This document shows positions 45,528 to 57,557 of a DNA stretch of 64,000 nucleotides, one piece after another. The notes beneath the pieces are model-generated. The model was not told where the DNA came from and did no database searches. It saw only the letters and a program-made list of their open reading frames with translations. Made by a program: the position numbers and the translations under genes. Position 1 is the stretch's first letter; every line of letters begins with the position of its first letter. Source of the stretch: Antilocapra americana (lineage: Eukaryota > Chordata > Mammalia > Artiodactyla > Antilocapridae). The stretch covers positions 34,767,909 to 34,831,908 of the forward strand of contig ML662442.1 of assembly GCA_007570785.1 (NCBI GenBank), given 5' to 3'.

Positions 45528-48500
45528 AATTATTTGTTCTGGGAATTTTTTAAGTAGTAGAGACAAAGCACATGATTTCTATTTTTACAGATAACGTTGT
45601 GTAACTCTAGATACTAAGACAGTCTTAGTCATGCTCACTTATACACACACACACATACACATAGACATAAACACTCAAGGCAAAAAGAAAAAGATAAATG
45701 ATTAAGGTAAACAGACTATATACCATACCCTAGTATATAAGACCTAGGAATTTAATGAGTAGAAAGGGTTATTACAAACTATCCCAAACTAGAAAGAAAG
45801 AGTTAAAACATACTCAACACAAGATACTCCTGCGTTTTATTTTTCATAGATTTCCTTGTGAAAACTGTCACTTGTGATTTCCTTGTGAAAAGTTTCACTT
45901 CTTTCCTAATAAATTTAATTAAAAAGTATTTAAATATTTAGAATAAGACCCAAATTAGGAATAAGTGTTTTAAAATTCTCTGTTCCGTGGTTTAACTTTG
46001 CTAAAAAAAAAAAAAAAATACAGTTCATTTTTGAATGTGGGAAAAGTTTTGAATAAAGCAAGAGGAGCCCTCAAGGGATGGAACTTAAATATGCCTGGAA
46101 ATAATACTCTAGGAAAAAGGGGAACATTTTTGAACCAGCGGGAGAAGCTAGAATTAAATTTATGCTGTAAAAATATAAACATAGGATAGATCAAAATGTG
46201 GTTAACTAGAATGTAACTGTACAAAAAGAAATTAGCAAAAGAACTTTAAAGAATAAACAATATGGCAAAGGGAATAATCTTGATTACATATCATAAAATT
46301 CAGCAAACCTAAATAGAAAAGGATAATTAAGAAACAAATGAGAATAGATAGTACGGAAGTCAATTAAAATTTTGCCAATGATTTAAGATGAGTTTGATAA
46401 TATGTGGGAGTCAGCAGTTATATCTTTGCCAAAGGTATATCTTTGGCAAACATTAATGAAGAATTGTTTGTTCATTGTAATTGGAGTATTTTACACATGA
46501 AAAGCTTTATTTTGAATATTTTCTTTTGTTGATAATTGAATTAATGATAACTCTCCCTCCCACCCCTCCCCAATACTTGACTTAATTAAAGTTATTGGGT
46601 TCAGAAATCTGTTTCCAGCTTCTCAGGCAGCCTCACCAAATAGATGGAATTAAGTAAAATATCTTTCACACTTTCAGGTAATTTTATTCTGAGATTTGTC
46701 AAGTCAGCTAATCTTTCTTTTCTCTATTTCTCCAGCATTATTTTATTCTCTTTATTCTCTACTCTCTGCTGGAATATGAGCCCTATCCTGTTTTTCTTTC
46801 TCTGTTTCTCTTAATCAAGAGAGAGAAGCAGGCCTGCCTTGGTCACTTGATAAGTAACACATTTGAGTATAATTACATGACTTCTTTTGTGCTGTTATAA
46901 TGTCCCAGATGTCAGTTCTGATTTAGACATATTTAAGACTCATCTTGAGCTAATAATGAATTAATTTCTCATTCTAATGAACTAGGAAATTATATACTAA
47001 CTTGGGACCAGTTAGAATGTATTTTATCAAACTTTTCCTTGAAAAAAAATTTTTTTTTTCTAAAAAATGTTTTGAGAGTTTAGGATAGATTAGGAGAAAT
47101 TTCTTTATTAGGAAATATTATCACTCTACCTTTCAATTATAGCAACTGTGCATGATAGATACAAACAAGAGTCAGATACTTTATCAACAGAGACAATACA
47201 TATTCTCACAAGTCTATGGCAAATTAAACAATGGTACATTTTATAAGGTGGACCCAATAAAAAGGCTGTTAAATAAACCTGTCTCCCTGTATATGAATTT
47301 TTCTCATACTGTGTATCCTCATTTGGTTAAGACCTGTGTCTCCAGTATTGTTGAAAGATTTTCTTCACAATGAAAATTTGACTGGATTGGAAATCTTCCA
47401 GCTACTTTCTCCCAGGGGGACTGAGTGGGGGAGATAGTGGGAGGGAGAATTAAAAATTTTACTCTACTTCATTTTTAACCAATGACCTCTATTCTCTGGA
47501 AATAGGGAAATGCATAACCCCGAGCTGCTAATTGGTCTTATTCCTTTGTGTTATTCATGGGAAGAAATGTTCTGCTTTTTCATAATAAAACAAAAGCTCA
47601 TATTTTAAATGCCTTCTAACCATTATAGTTCCAGTATGTGAAGGATCCTATGATTAACTGGATATAAAGTGGATATGATTTGGCATTTCATTCATCACGT
47701 CAAGTGACTTTTTGTTTTATTTTACAATTAGAACACCACATAGAGCAAAGTATTTCCACATTTTAGCAGTGGAAATACTCTGCGATTATCCTTTATAGCC
47801 AGAACTAGAATGTGATGGGTGAGGAATTTATCTTGGGGATAAAATGTAGAGAGGTGCTGGAAAATTAAATAATCAAGATAAGTAATGTATAGTGCAAGAT
47901 TTATAAAAATAAAAACTAATGTAGAAAATGTGTAATGATTAAAATATCACATTTAAAGACAGATTAGTGTTAATTACATTTCCTTTTGCCTCAAACTATG
48001 GCTCAGCACAGTGCAGGCATTGACTCTGAAACTTCAATGTCAATGGCCAATATTGGATTGGTTACTTAGTCAAGATTCATTTGTTCAGCTAAAGACATAC
48101 TAGGTGACTAAACTTGCAGTTTGTTTATTGAAAAAGTTTATCAGTTTGGTCCCAACTTGATTTTGCCTTGAACTGATAAAACTGGCAAATCATTTTAATG
48201 ATATGTAGACTTTATCATACTTACTCTTTTGTGTCTTTCTCAATTTTGCTGTTCCCTTTTTAACTTTTTTCCCTCTTGTGGTTTTATTTTTTATGCAAAT
48301 GATGTCTGACTTTTGGGGGGACTACTTTCATTATGTTGTTGTAACAGGTTTTTGATGGCTTCACTGGTAGAACTTTGCTGGACTTATTTCCTCTGCAGAT
48401 CTTTTAAAATTCACTAATAAGGGAAGGGAAGTGATAGATCAAAATTTAAAAGCCTTGATTATAAGCCTAAACTTGAATTTTTTCTAGAGATATTTAATAT

Positions 48501-48655
48501 CATTTCTGAAATTTAGTGTCTTTATCACAACTGACAATGTGTAATTTTTTTTCCAAATAAATGATTCTAGTTTAGTAGTGAGACAGAAATATTCCCTGCA
48601 GAGTGTAACGGCTTCTGTAGCATTTATAATGTTAAACACCTCAGTTACATCCATT
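45528..48655. other. 3.1 kb without a recognisable feature
   Basis: AT-rich; a CA patch at 45641-45660, an A run at 46002-46018 and a T run at 47050-47059. Open frames (for example 47152-47373, plus) are featureless. No repeat family could be assigned. Confidence 0.5.
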
Positions 48656-48672
48656 CCTCTTAAAATTCTGAA
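48656..48672. repeat. Left target-site duplication of Bov-tA
   Basis: 'cctcttaaaattctgaa', 17 bp, repeated exactly at 48883-48899. Confidence 0.95.
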
Positions 48673-48882
48673 AAAATGAAACTGTTAGCCATTCAGTTGT
48701 GTTCAGCTCTTTGTGACACCATGGACTGTATCCTGCCAGGTTACCAGGTGCATGAAATTCTCCAGACAAGAATATTGGAGTGGGTAGCAATTCCATTCTC
48801 TAGGTCTTCCTGACCCAGGGATCAAACCAGTGTCTCCTGCATTGCAGGCAGATTCTTTATCATCTGGGCAACCAAAGAAGCC
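48673..48882 (-). mobile_element. Bov-tA SINE, antisense, perfect TSD
   Basis: Complete from the tail complement ('aaaatgaaactgttagccattcag') to the head complement ('catctgggcaaccaaagaagcc'). The body is diverged at several sites, yet the 17-bp TSD is perfect. Confidence 0.95.
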
Positions 48883-49004
48883 CCTCTTAAAATTCTGAAT
48901 GAACCCAAATCATCTAGCTCTGATACTAACTTTAAATATTATAGTACTTCAGATAGAAACTTCTAATGAGCATAATCTTCATCCCTCCCTCCCATCTTTT
49001 GTAA

Positions 49005-49450
49005 TATTGTTGTTATACAGTTTACTTTTACATATACTATAAACTCAAAATAGTTGCTACTATTTTTGTTTTAGATATACAATTTTAAAGTAATAAAAAT
49101 GTCTGATATGTACCTGTGTTTTAGCTGTTTCCAGAGATCTTCATTTATTGTATATACTATGTATCTGTCTGGTGCCATATTTCTTCTACCTGTAGAATTT
49201 ATTCTAAAATTTCTTATAGAGTAGTTCTGGTGATTATAATTCTGTGGTCTTGTTTGTCTGCAAAAGGTTTTAACTCCCCTTTATCTTGCCATTTTCTCTG
49301 GTCATAGAATTCTGGGTTCTTTCAGTACTTTAAAATCGTCACTGTTGATTTCTGGCTTGTGTAGTTCCTGACAAGAGAACTGCTGTAATTCCTATCTTTG
49401 TACTTCTGTAAGCAGTATAACTCTGCAGATAGAGACCCACTTGTCTCCCA
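49005..49450 (-). mobile_element. Old L1 fragment, antisense
   Basis: 'catagaattctgggttctttcagtactttaaa', 'tgatttctggcttgtgtagttcctgacaagagaactgctgtaattc' and 'atctttgtacttctgtaa' match a familiar old mammalian L1 segment in reverse complement. The left part is weaker. Confidence 0.55.
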
Positions 49451-50658
49451 AGAAGAGTCCTTTAGTATCATTAAGCTTGGCACTTAGCATGCTTGGGTAG
49501 ATTTGAATCCTTTCAAAGATACATAAACAGAAAAGTGGTGCATTAAATGTGGGACTTGTGCAAATTTTTGTTGGAAATAAAAGCACATAACACATGCAAA
49601 AGATAGATGAGGAGACAAGATATTTTGGTTACATACACAAATACAGAGAAAAAATGTGGATTAAAATTTCTTTAAACTTTGAAGGAAATTAAAGAAAACA
49701 TAAACTGGCTGGGAGAAGGGAGGCAGGAACATGAAGGCAATATCACTCCTAAATGCTTTAGGTGTTTTGAATCCTGAAAACGGAGTGTAAGTATAACAGC
49801 TCCAGTACCTCAAGTGGTTTCCAAATGCCAGTTGAAATTAAGAAATTTTGAAGGCATTTACTGATAATACCTTTATATAATTTCTCTCAACATGCTGAGT
49901 CTCTCTTTTGAAGTAGAATTATATGGTTATAAATATAACCTATAAACTAGAAATTATATAATCTATAAATTAGAAATATAATTACCATTCACATAAATTT
50001 CCCTATATCTGGCAGCAGCTCCTTTATGTCTGTGTTTGGCAGTGTTCCCTAATTAGGCTGCCACATTTTTCATTTCTCCTTCATCATTTCAATCAGGGTC
50101 TGGAAGAAGAACATGTAACCCTCTTTGCTATAATCTTTGCTAGAAATGTGTATAACTGGTTATAAACAAAACAAAAGATACCACCACCAGCAAATAGAAA
50201 GTCTATACCTTTTACAAAATTTAGAATCTGTGATCATTAAAGTAATCAACATTAGTTAATTTTGAAATTAAAGCCCAAATTACAAAACAGATGTTTTTGT
50301 TTATTAATTACAAAATAATAAACATTAAAATTTGACTAAATAAAAACATCTGTTTTATAGTTAGGACTTTAATTTTAAAATTTGGATATTTATTAATATA
50401 GTATCTTAGTGATAAAAAGTAGAAATTATAGGTTAGTGAAACAAAATATAGTCACGAACAGTCACCATTCAGGGTTAACCATTGTTGACATATTAGTCTG
50501 GTGCCTTTAAACTTTTGGAAAATCTGTTTGTCACCCTTGCTTCCCTAAATTAACAAAATATTATGAGTATTTTCCTAGATAAATTGTTTCCTAAGGACAC
50601 CCCCACATTGTATCACATTCACCATTGTTGTTGTTAGACATTTTCCAATTATTTGCTG
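49451..50658. other. No gene recognised
   Basis: AT-rich unique sequence. An imperfect inverted repeat lies at about 50255-50385 ('gaaattaaagcccaaatt..aaacagatg' against 'catctgttttatagttaggactttaatttt'), which may form a hairpin. Confidence 0.5.
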
Positions 50659-53355
50659 TGCTGTGTTGTGCTGTGCTTAGTTGCTCAGTTCTATCCAACT
50701 CATTGTGACCCCATGGACTGCAAAATGCCAGGCTTCTCTGTCCCTGACCATCTCTTGAAGATTGCCCAAGTTCATGTCCATTGCATCAGTGATGCCATCC
50801 AACCATCTCATCCTTTGATGCCTTCTGCCCTCAGTCTTTCCCAGAATCAGGGACTTTTCCAGGGAGTCAGTTGCTTGCATCAGATGACCAAAATACTGGA
50901 GCTTCAACATCAGTCCTTCTGATGAGTATTCAGGATTGATTTCCCTTAACATTGACTGATTTGATCTCCTTGCTGTCCACGGGATTTTCAAGAGTCTTCT
51001 CCAGCACCACAGTTCACGGAAATCAATTCACTGGCACTCTGCGTTTTTCACAGTCCACCTCTCACAACCATGCATGACCACTCTGGTGACCACAGCCTAG
51101 ATTATACAGACCTTTGTCAGCAGAGTCATGTCTCTGCTTTTCAACACAGCCTAGGTTTGTCATAGCCTTCCTGCCAAGAAGCAATCATCTTCTGATTTCA
51201 TGGCTGCAGTCACCATCCACAGTGATTTTAAAGCCCAAGAAGAGGAAATATATCACTACTTCCACCTTTTCCCCTTCTACTTGCCATGAAGTAATGGGGC
51301 CAGATGACATGATCTTAGTTTTTTTAATATTTACTTTTAAGCCGGCTCTTTCACTGTCCTTTTTCATCCTCATGAAGAGGCTCTTTAGTTCCTCTTCACT
51401 TTCTGCCGTTAGAGTGGTATCATCTGTGTATCTGAGGTTGTAGATATTTCTCCCACCTATCTTGATTCTGGCCTGTAACTCATCCAGCCTGGTATTTTTC
51501 ATGATGTTCTCAGTGTATAGGTTAAACAAACAGTGTGACAGCAGGCAGCCCTGTTATTCCTTTCTCAATCTTGGAACAGTTCTAACTGTTGCTTCTTGAC
51601 CTACATGCAGGTTTCTCAGGAGACAGGTAAGATGGTCTGGTATTTCCCTCTCTTTAAGAGCTTTCCACAGTTTGTTGTGATCCACACAGTCAAAGGCTTT
51701 AGCATAGTCAATGAAACAGAGGTAGATATTTTTCAGGAATTCCCTTGCTTTCTCTATGATCCAGTGAATGTTGGTAATTTGATCTCTGGTTCCTTTTCCT
51801 TTTCTAAACCATCTGGACATCTGGAAGTTCTTGCTTCACATAATGCTGAAGCATAGCATGCAATATTTTAAACATGAGCTTACTATCATGGGAAATGAGT
51901 GCAATTGTCTGATGGTTAGAACATTCTTTAGTACTACCCTTCTTGGCAATTGGGATGATAAGTCCTGTGGCCACTGTTGGGTCTTCCAGATTTGCTGACA
52001 TACTAAATACAACACCTTGATGGCATCATCCTTTTAAGGTTTTGAAGCTCTATTGCAATTCCATTGCATGCACTAGCATTATTAACAGCAAAGCTTCCTA
52101 AAGTCCACTTGACTTCACACTCTAGAATGTCTGTCTCAGAGTGACTGATCACCCATTGTAGTAATCCAGTTCATTAAGATACTTTTTGTACAGTTCATCC
52201 ATGTATTCTGTCTCTTTTTGATCTCTTCAGCATCTACTAGGTCTATACCATTTCTGTCCTTTATTGGCCCTATCTTTGGCCAAAATGTTATATTGATATT
52301 TTCAATTTTCCTTAAGAGATCTCTAGTCTTTCCCCTTCTGTTGTTATATTCTACTTTTATACACTGTTCATTGAAAAAGGCCTTCTTGTCTCTCCATGCT
52401 ATTCTTTGGAACTCTGAATTTAATTGGGTGTAACTTTCCCTTTCTCCCTTGCTTTTCACTTCTCTTATTTCTTCAGCTGTTTGCAAAGTCACCTCAGACA
52501 ACCACTTTGCCTTCTTGCTTTTCTTTTCCTTTGGGATGGCTTTGTTCACTGCCTTCTGTATGATATTACATTGACCTCCATCCACAGTTCTTCAGGCACA
52601 CTGTTTACTAGATCTAATTCCTTGAATCTATTTGTTACCTTCAATGCATATTCATAGGGGATTTGATTCAAGTCATACCTTGCTGGCATGTGGTTATCCC
52701 CACATACTTTCATTTAAGCCTGAATTTTGCTATGAGGAGCTAGCTAGTGATGTGAGCCAGAGTTAGCTCCAGGTCCTGTTTTTGCTGGCTATATACAACT
52801 TTTCCATCTTTGGCTACAATGTAATCAGTTTGGTTTCTTATTGACTATTTGATGACTTGCATGTGTAAAATAGTCTCTTGTGTTGTTGGAAAAGGGTATT
52901 TGCTATGACCAGGGTATTCTCTTGGCAGAAGAATTCAGTTAGCCTTTGCCCTGCTTCATTTTGTTCTCCAAGGCCAAACTTGCCTATTACTTCATGTGTC
53001 TCTTGACTTCCTACTTTTACATTCCAACCCCCAGTGATGCATAGAACATCAATTTTTGGTATTAGTTCTAGGGGATCTTCTAGGTCTTCATAGAAGGGAT
53101 CAACTTCAGCTTCTTCAGTATCAGTGGTAGGAGCATAGACTTGAATTACTGTGATGTTGAATGGCTTGCCTTGGAAATTAACAGATCATTCTGTCATTTT
53201 GAGGTTGCACTCAAGTACTACATTTTGGACTCTTGTTGATTATGAGGGCTTCTTCTATGGGATTATTGCCCACAGTAATAGATATAATGGTCATGTGAAT
53301 TGAATTTGCCCATTCCTGCCCATTTTAGTTCACTGATTCCTAAGAATGTTCATCA
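50659..53355 (-). mobile_element. Longest BovB LINE in the window, antisense (about 2.7 kb)
   Basis: It runs from a 3' tail with CTGTG-like pentamers (50656-50683) through the complete ORF2 C-terminal, RT and linker regions into the endonuclease region, ending near 53355 inside the latter. Full-length BovB is about 3.2 kb, so only the 5' end is missing. TSDs were not identified. Confidence 0.95.
50677..53350 (-). pseudogene. BovB ORF2 (endonuclease plus reverse transcriptase), decayed
   Basis: Open segments lie on the minus strand at 52136-52585 (linker; EEIREVKSKGERESY), 51804-52001 (LIIPIAKKGSTKECSNHQTI), 51554-51820 (FIDYAKAFDCVDHNKLW, motif A), 51185-51529 (RT active site) and 50677-50991 (C-terminus). 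The YADD box reads YTDD at 51419-51430, an Ala-to-Thr change beside the catalytic aspartates. Frames are broken between these segments and in the endonuclease part (52660-53350). Endonuclease catalytic residues were not located. Not functional. Confidence 0.9.
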
Positions 53356-53894
53356 TTATAATCAACTTAGTTGTTAAAGAGTATTACATTTTCAGGAGCT
53401 CATATTAAATAAATAAGATAGAAGTTTCAGGTCAATACATATACTCCTGTCTTAGGAGCCACATCTCCAGATGGCACTTTATAAAAATTATACTAATCAA
53501 CACAGAGTAATATATGAAACCAATTGACTTCTCTAGTCTCATTAATGCTAGAGATAAAATATTCTGTATCTATTATATGTGAACAAAAATGGAATCCCAT
53601 TGTTTCAATTTGTATTCCTCCTCATCCATATTACAATGTTGTTATATAGGTTAAATTATTAAATTTAATATAAATTAAATATAAAATACTTGGTAGACAG
53701 CCTGATAATAGACTTGGAGATCAGTAAATCTGTGTATGTGTGTGTGTAATGGTATATTTGGTGTATATGTATATATAATTTATATGTATTTGTAATAGAG
53801 TATATATAGTAGTAATGTGATGAGCTGTACTCTTGTTTTAGTTGAAGTTATGAAAGGGATATAATATGTATATCCAAAAAATAAAATACATATA
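53356..53894. other. No gene recognised; TG/TA-rich patches
   Basis: Short TG and TA alternations at 53732-53805. Otherwise AT-rich. Confidence 0.5.
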
Positions 53895-54405
53895 TATATT
53901 GAAGTGTATTTACTTTATACCGTTGTGTTAGTTTTAGCTGTAATGTACAGCACAGTGATATATATATATAGATATGTATATGTAAATATATCTATAAATA
54001 TTCTTTTTCAGATTCTTTTTCCTTATAAAATATTACAAAATACTGAATATAGTTCTCTGTGCTATTCAGTAAGTCCTTGTTAGTTATCTATTTTATATAT
54101 AGTAGTGTGTATATGTTAATCCCAAACTCTTAATTTATTCCTCACTCTCTTTTCCCTTTGGTAACCATATGTTTGCTTTCTATGTTGGTAAGTGTGTGTT
54201 TTGTAAATACGTTTATTTATATCTTTTTGGGGATTCAACATATATGTGATATCATATAATATTTCTCTTTCTCTGTCTGTCTTGCTTCACTTGGTATGAT
54301 AATCTCTAGGTTTGTTCATGTTGCTACAAATGGCATTTTCTAGCTCTCTGGTGACATTCTGGTGATGTTCCATGACTTGTATTCTTGTAACTCCATGTAT
54401 TTCAT
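53895..54405 (-). mobile_element. Artiodactyl L1 3' end, antisense (first copy)
   Basis: 'ttgaagtgtatttactttataccgttgtgttagttt' is the terminal sequence; 'tatagttctctgtgctattcagtaagtccttgttag', 'cccaaactcttaatttattcc' and 'gataatctctaggtttgttcatgttgctac' follow. 5'-truncated near 54405. Confidence 0.85.
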
Positions 54406-54409
54406 GATT

Positions 54410-54436
54410 TTTTAAAAATTTTAATTGGAATACAGT
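54410..54436 (-). mobile_element. Terminal piece of the second L1, left of BovB
   Basis: 'aaattttaattggaatacag' here joins conceptually to 'agttgatttacacttttgtg' at 55147, giving the normal L1 terminus ('ttattgaaatatagttgatttacaatg'). The BovB between them therefore inserted into this L1. Confidence 0.65.
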
Positions 54437-55146
54437 GAAGACACTGGCTTAAAGATCAACATTCAAAAAACTAAGACCATGGTATCTGGCCCCATCACTT
54501 CATGGCAAATAGATGGGGAAACAGTGGAAATGGTGACAGACTTTATTTTCTTGGGCTCCAAAATCAGTGGATGGTGACTGCCACCATGAAATTAAAACAT
54601 ACTTACTCCTTGGAAGAAAAGTAGTGACAAACTATTGTCATTGCTTGTCAATGATAAATGAGGCAGCTTATTAAGAAGCAGAAGTGTCATTTTGCTGACA
54701 AAGGTCCATGTAGTCAAAGCTATGGTTTTTCCATTAGTTATGTATGAATGTAAGACCTGGACAATAAAAAAGTCCTGAAAAATCGATGCCTTCGAACTGT
54801 GGTGCTGGAGAAGCCTCTTGAAAGTCCCTTAGACAGCAAGGAGATCAAACCAGTTAACCCTAAATGAACTCACTCAATCCTGAATATTCATTGGAAGGAC
54901 TGATACTGAAGCTTCAGCTTCGATACTTTGGCCACCTGATGTGAAGAGCCGACTCATTGGAAAAGACCCTGATGCTGGGAAAGATTGAGGGCAGGAGGAG
55001 AAGAGGACAAGATGGTTGGATGACATCACAGACTCAATGGACATGAGTTTGAGCAACTCCATGAGATAATGAAGGACAGGGAAGCCTGATGTGCTTGTGT
55101 CCATAGGGTTAAAAAGAATCAGACACGACTGAGCAACTGAACAACA
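54437..55146 (+). mobile_element. BovB 3' part, sense, inside L1
   Basis: It starts at 'ggcttaaagatcaacattcaaaaaact' (KINIQKT codons), passes 'tctggccccatcacttcatgg' (SGPITSW) and ends 'cacgactgagcaactgaacaac'. About 710 bp, with frame shifts. A minus-strand 76-codon frame is antisense noise. Confidence 0.93.
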
Positions 55147-55324
55147 GAGTTGATTTACACTTTTGTGTCAGTTTCAGGTATACAGCAAAGTGATTCAGTT
55201 TTACATATGCATATCTTCACTCTTTTTTACATTATTTTCCCATATAGGACATTACAGATTATTGAGTAGAGTTTCTGTGCTATACTGCAGGTTCTTATTA
55301 GTAATCTATTTTATATACAGTAGA

Positions 55325-55374
<50 letters not shown>

Positions 55375-56058
55375 TCCCATCCCCTGATAACTGTTTGTTT
55401 ACAACTTCCATGACTCTATTTTGTCTTGTAAATAAATTCATTGGTACCTTTTTTTTGTTTGTTCTTTGGATTCCACGTAAGTGATATCATGTGATGTTTG
55501 TCTTTCTGAGTCTGACTTTACACAGTATGACAATCTCTAGGTCCATCCATAATGCTTTAAATGGCATTATTTGGTTCCTATGCTGAGTAATATTCCATTT
55601 TGTATTTGTTCCATATATTTTTTATCCATTCCTCTGTTTGATGGACATTTAGGTCATTTCCATGTCCTGGTTGATGTAAATAGTGCTGCAGTGAACACTG
55701 GGCTGCATGTAGCCTTTCAGATTATGATGTTCTCTGGGTATATGCCCAGGAGTGGGATTGCTGGATTATATTGCATGTATCTTTTCAAATTACAATTTAA
55801 ATATTTTCCATATATTCCCAGTATATATCTTGATGGATCTTATCATAATTTTTTGTGTTTAAGGAACTTCAATACATTTCCCATTGTGGTTCCATCAATT
55901 GACATTCCCACCAGCAGTGTAAGAAGATTTTCTTTTCTCCACACCCTCTTCAGCATTTATTATTTGTAGACTTTTTGGTGATGACCATTCTGACCAGTGT
56001 GAAGTGATACTTTATTGTAGTTTTGATTTGCATTTCTGTAATAATTATTGATGTTGAG
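55147..56058 (-). mobile_element. Artiodactyl L1 3' end, antisense (second copy)
   Basis: It continues from 'agttgatttacacttttgtg' through the 3' UTR and the C-terminal part of ORF2 to 'attgatgttgagca'. It includes 'cattcctctgtttgatggacatttagg', 'atgcccaggagtgggattgctgg' and 'ctccacaccctcttcagcatttat'. It carries a (TA)n expansion. Frames are broken. Confidence 0.9.
55327..55372. repeat. (AT)23 microsatellite
   Basis: A pure AT run of 46 bp inside the L1 3' UTR, prone to length change and cruciform formation. Confidence 0.97.
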
Positions 56059-56284
56059 CACAAAAGCTGAAATATACTAATGATGCTTTTTTGTTAGAAG
56101 ATTTTAGTATACACACAGGGTCACCATGAATTGCCATGGATACTGTACATAATCCAGTTCCTGGAGCATCATTCACACAACTGCAATGAGGTGGTGACAT
56201 TTGTATTTATGCGATCCAGAATCAGCAGGGCCAAGATTAAGGTGATGTAAATGATGTAATTAAATATTAACTATTACTTAATAT
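56059..56284. other. No gene recognised
   Basis: Unique AT-rich sequence. Confidence 0.5.
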
Positions 56285-56480
56285 TGAATAGATTTTTAAA
56301 ACTTTTTTCTGTAGTAAAAGCCATGTAATATAAAACCTACTGTTTTAACCGTATTTATCTGTACAGTTCAGTGGTTCCTTGTACATTCATATTGTTGTAC
56401 AACTCTCAACACTATCCATCGCCCAAGCTTGTTACCTTTCTACACTGAAACTCTGTCCCCATGAAACACTAGTTATTATT
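56285..56480 (-). mobile_element. Old L1M 3' UTR segment, antisense
   Basis: 'ctgttttaaccgtatttatctgtacagttcagtggttccttgtacattcatattgttgtacaactctcaacac' follows the familiar L1M 3' segment ('attttaaccatttttaagtgtacagttcagtgg..acattcacattgttgtgcaacc'); 'ctgaaactctgtccccat' is its next cue. Confidence 0.7.
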
Positions 56481-56779
56481 TGAGTGTAATGGTTGTTAAA
56501 TGTCAGTTATGCACATTTTTTTTCCTGCTGCTTCAGACTCTGCTACAGTGCATGACAGTTTTTGGTCCTGTCTTTACTTATGCTTTTTATATTTTGCTCA
56601 TGATTAATTTTTGATTCTTGAAAATATTTTTAAACTATTGCACTAAAATAATATTTACCTTGATTACTAAGTTTTTTATGACCCCTTAAATTTTGCACCC
56701 AAGTCAAGTATCATACTCGCCTCATCCTAGTCCCATACCTGACAACCAGTTGAACTTTATTCAGTGGTTCTATGCACAC
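56481..56779. other. Unassigned; possible ancient repeat
   Basis: 'cttgattactaagttttttatgaccccttaaattttgcaccc' near 56659-56700, followed by 'ctcgcctcatcctagtccc', reads like a known mammal-wide repeat whose name I cannot recall safely. Confidence 0.35.
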
Positions 56780-56836
56780 AACTGTCATTTGCCCAAACTT
56801 GCTCCTCTTCCAGTCATTACGTTCTCAATAAATGGT
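56780..56836 (+). mobile_element. L2 LINE, sense, segment 1 of 4
   Basis: 'cctcttccagtcattacgttctcaataaatggt' matches the L2 body just before its 'accaccatccacc' cue, which appears after the Bov-tA at 57057. Confidence 0.6.
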
Positions 56837-57044
56837 GTGCGTGCCTAGTTGCTCAGTCATGTCCAACTCTTTGTGACCCTATGGACTGCAGCCTGCCAGG
56901 CTCCTCTGTCCCTGGAATTCTCCAGGCAAGAATACTAGAGTGAGTTGCCATGCTCCTCCAGGGGATCTTCCAAACCCAGGGATCGAACCCTGGTCTCTCC
57001 TGCATTGCAGGCAGATTCTTTACAATCCGAGCCACCAGAGAAGC
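56837..57044 (-). mobile_element. Bov-tA SINE, antisense, perfect TSD, inside L2
   Basis: Complete and well conserved ('ggatcgaaccctggtctctcctgcattgcaggcagattcttta'). TSD 'tctcaataaatggt' at 56823-56836 and 57045-57058, identical over 14 bp. Among the better-preserved SINEs in the window. Confidence 0.96.
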
Positions 57045-57557
57045 TCTCAATAAATGGTACCACCATATATTAACTGCTTCAGGCCAGAAACCTCACAGGT
57101 GTATTTAACTGATCTTTTTTCCTCTGCAGTTCGCATGTATATAATCTACATGTTATGTGGATATATGTAATCCACATGTAAACTAATCCAGCTGGTTGTC
57201 TCCAAAATTTATTCTACATCCACTTTTTATTACTTTTACAAACCACTTTAATTCAAGCCTGAACTACCTGATCTTGTTTTCTCTCTTAACCCTCAACCTG
57301 TTAGTCAAGATGAACCAGAAGGATTTTTATAAAATGTTACTCAGATCATGTCATTCTTTTCATGATTCAGAGAGACATAATTTGTGGCTTACTATACAGT
57401 TAGGGTTCATTTTTTTACAAATTACCTCTTAGAATCTAGACTTTAAAGAAACACAAAAGTATTTATATTTTTTTTGAAATCTTAAATATATTGTTTTATT
57501 CCAGATTTTCTTTTGTGAACCACAATTAACAGTAAAACTTAATAGGTTTTCATTTAT
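57045..57557 (+). mobile_element. L2 LINE, sense, segment 2 of 4
   Basis: 'ctgcttcaggccagaaacctcac' (L2 'gttgctcaggccagaaacc'), 'ggttgtctccaaaatttattctaca', 'ccagaaggatttttataaaatgttactcagatcatgtca' (L2 'cagagtgatctttttaaaatgtaaatcagatcatgtca') occur in consensus order. Confidence 0.7.

Noticed and set aside
872..57044. tRNA-like sequences at several places
   Set aside because: They are the heads of Bov-tA and CHR SINEs, diverged and without a mature tRNA fold; not tRNA genes.
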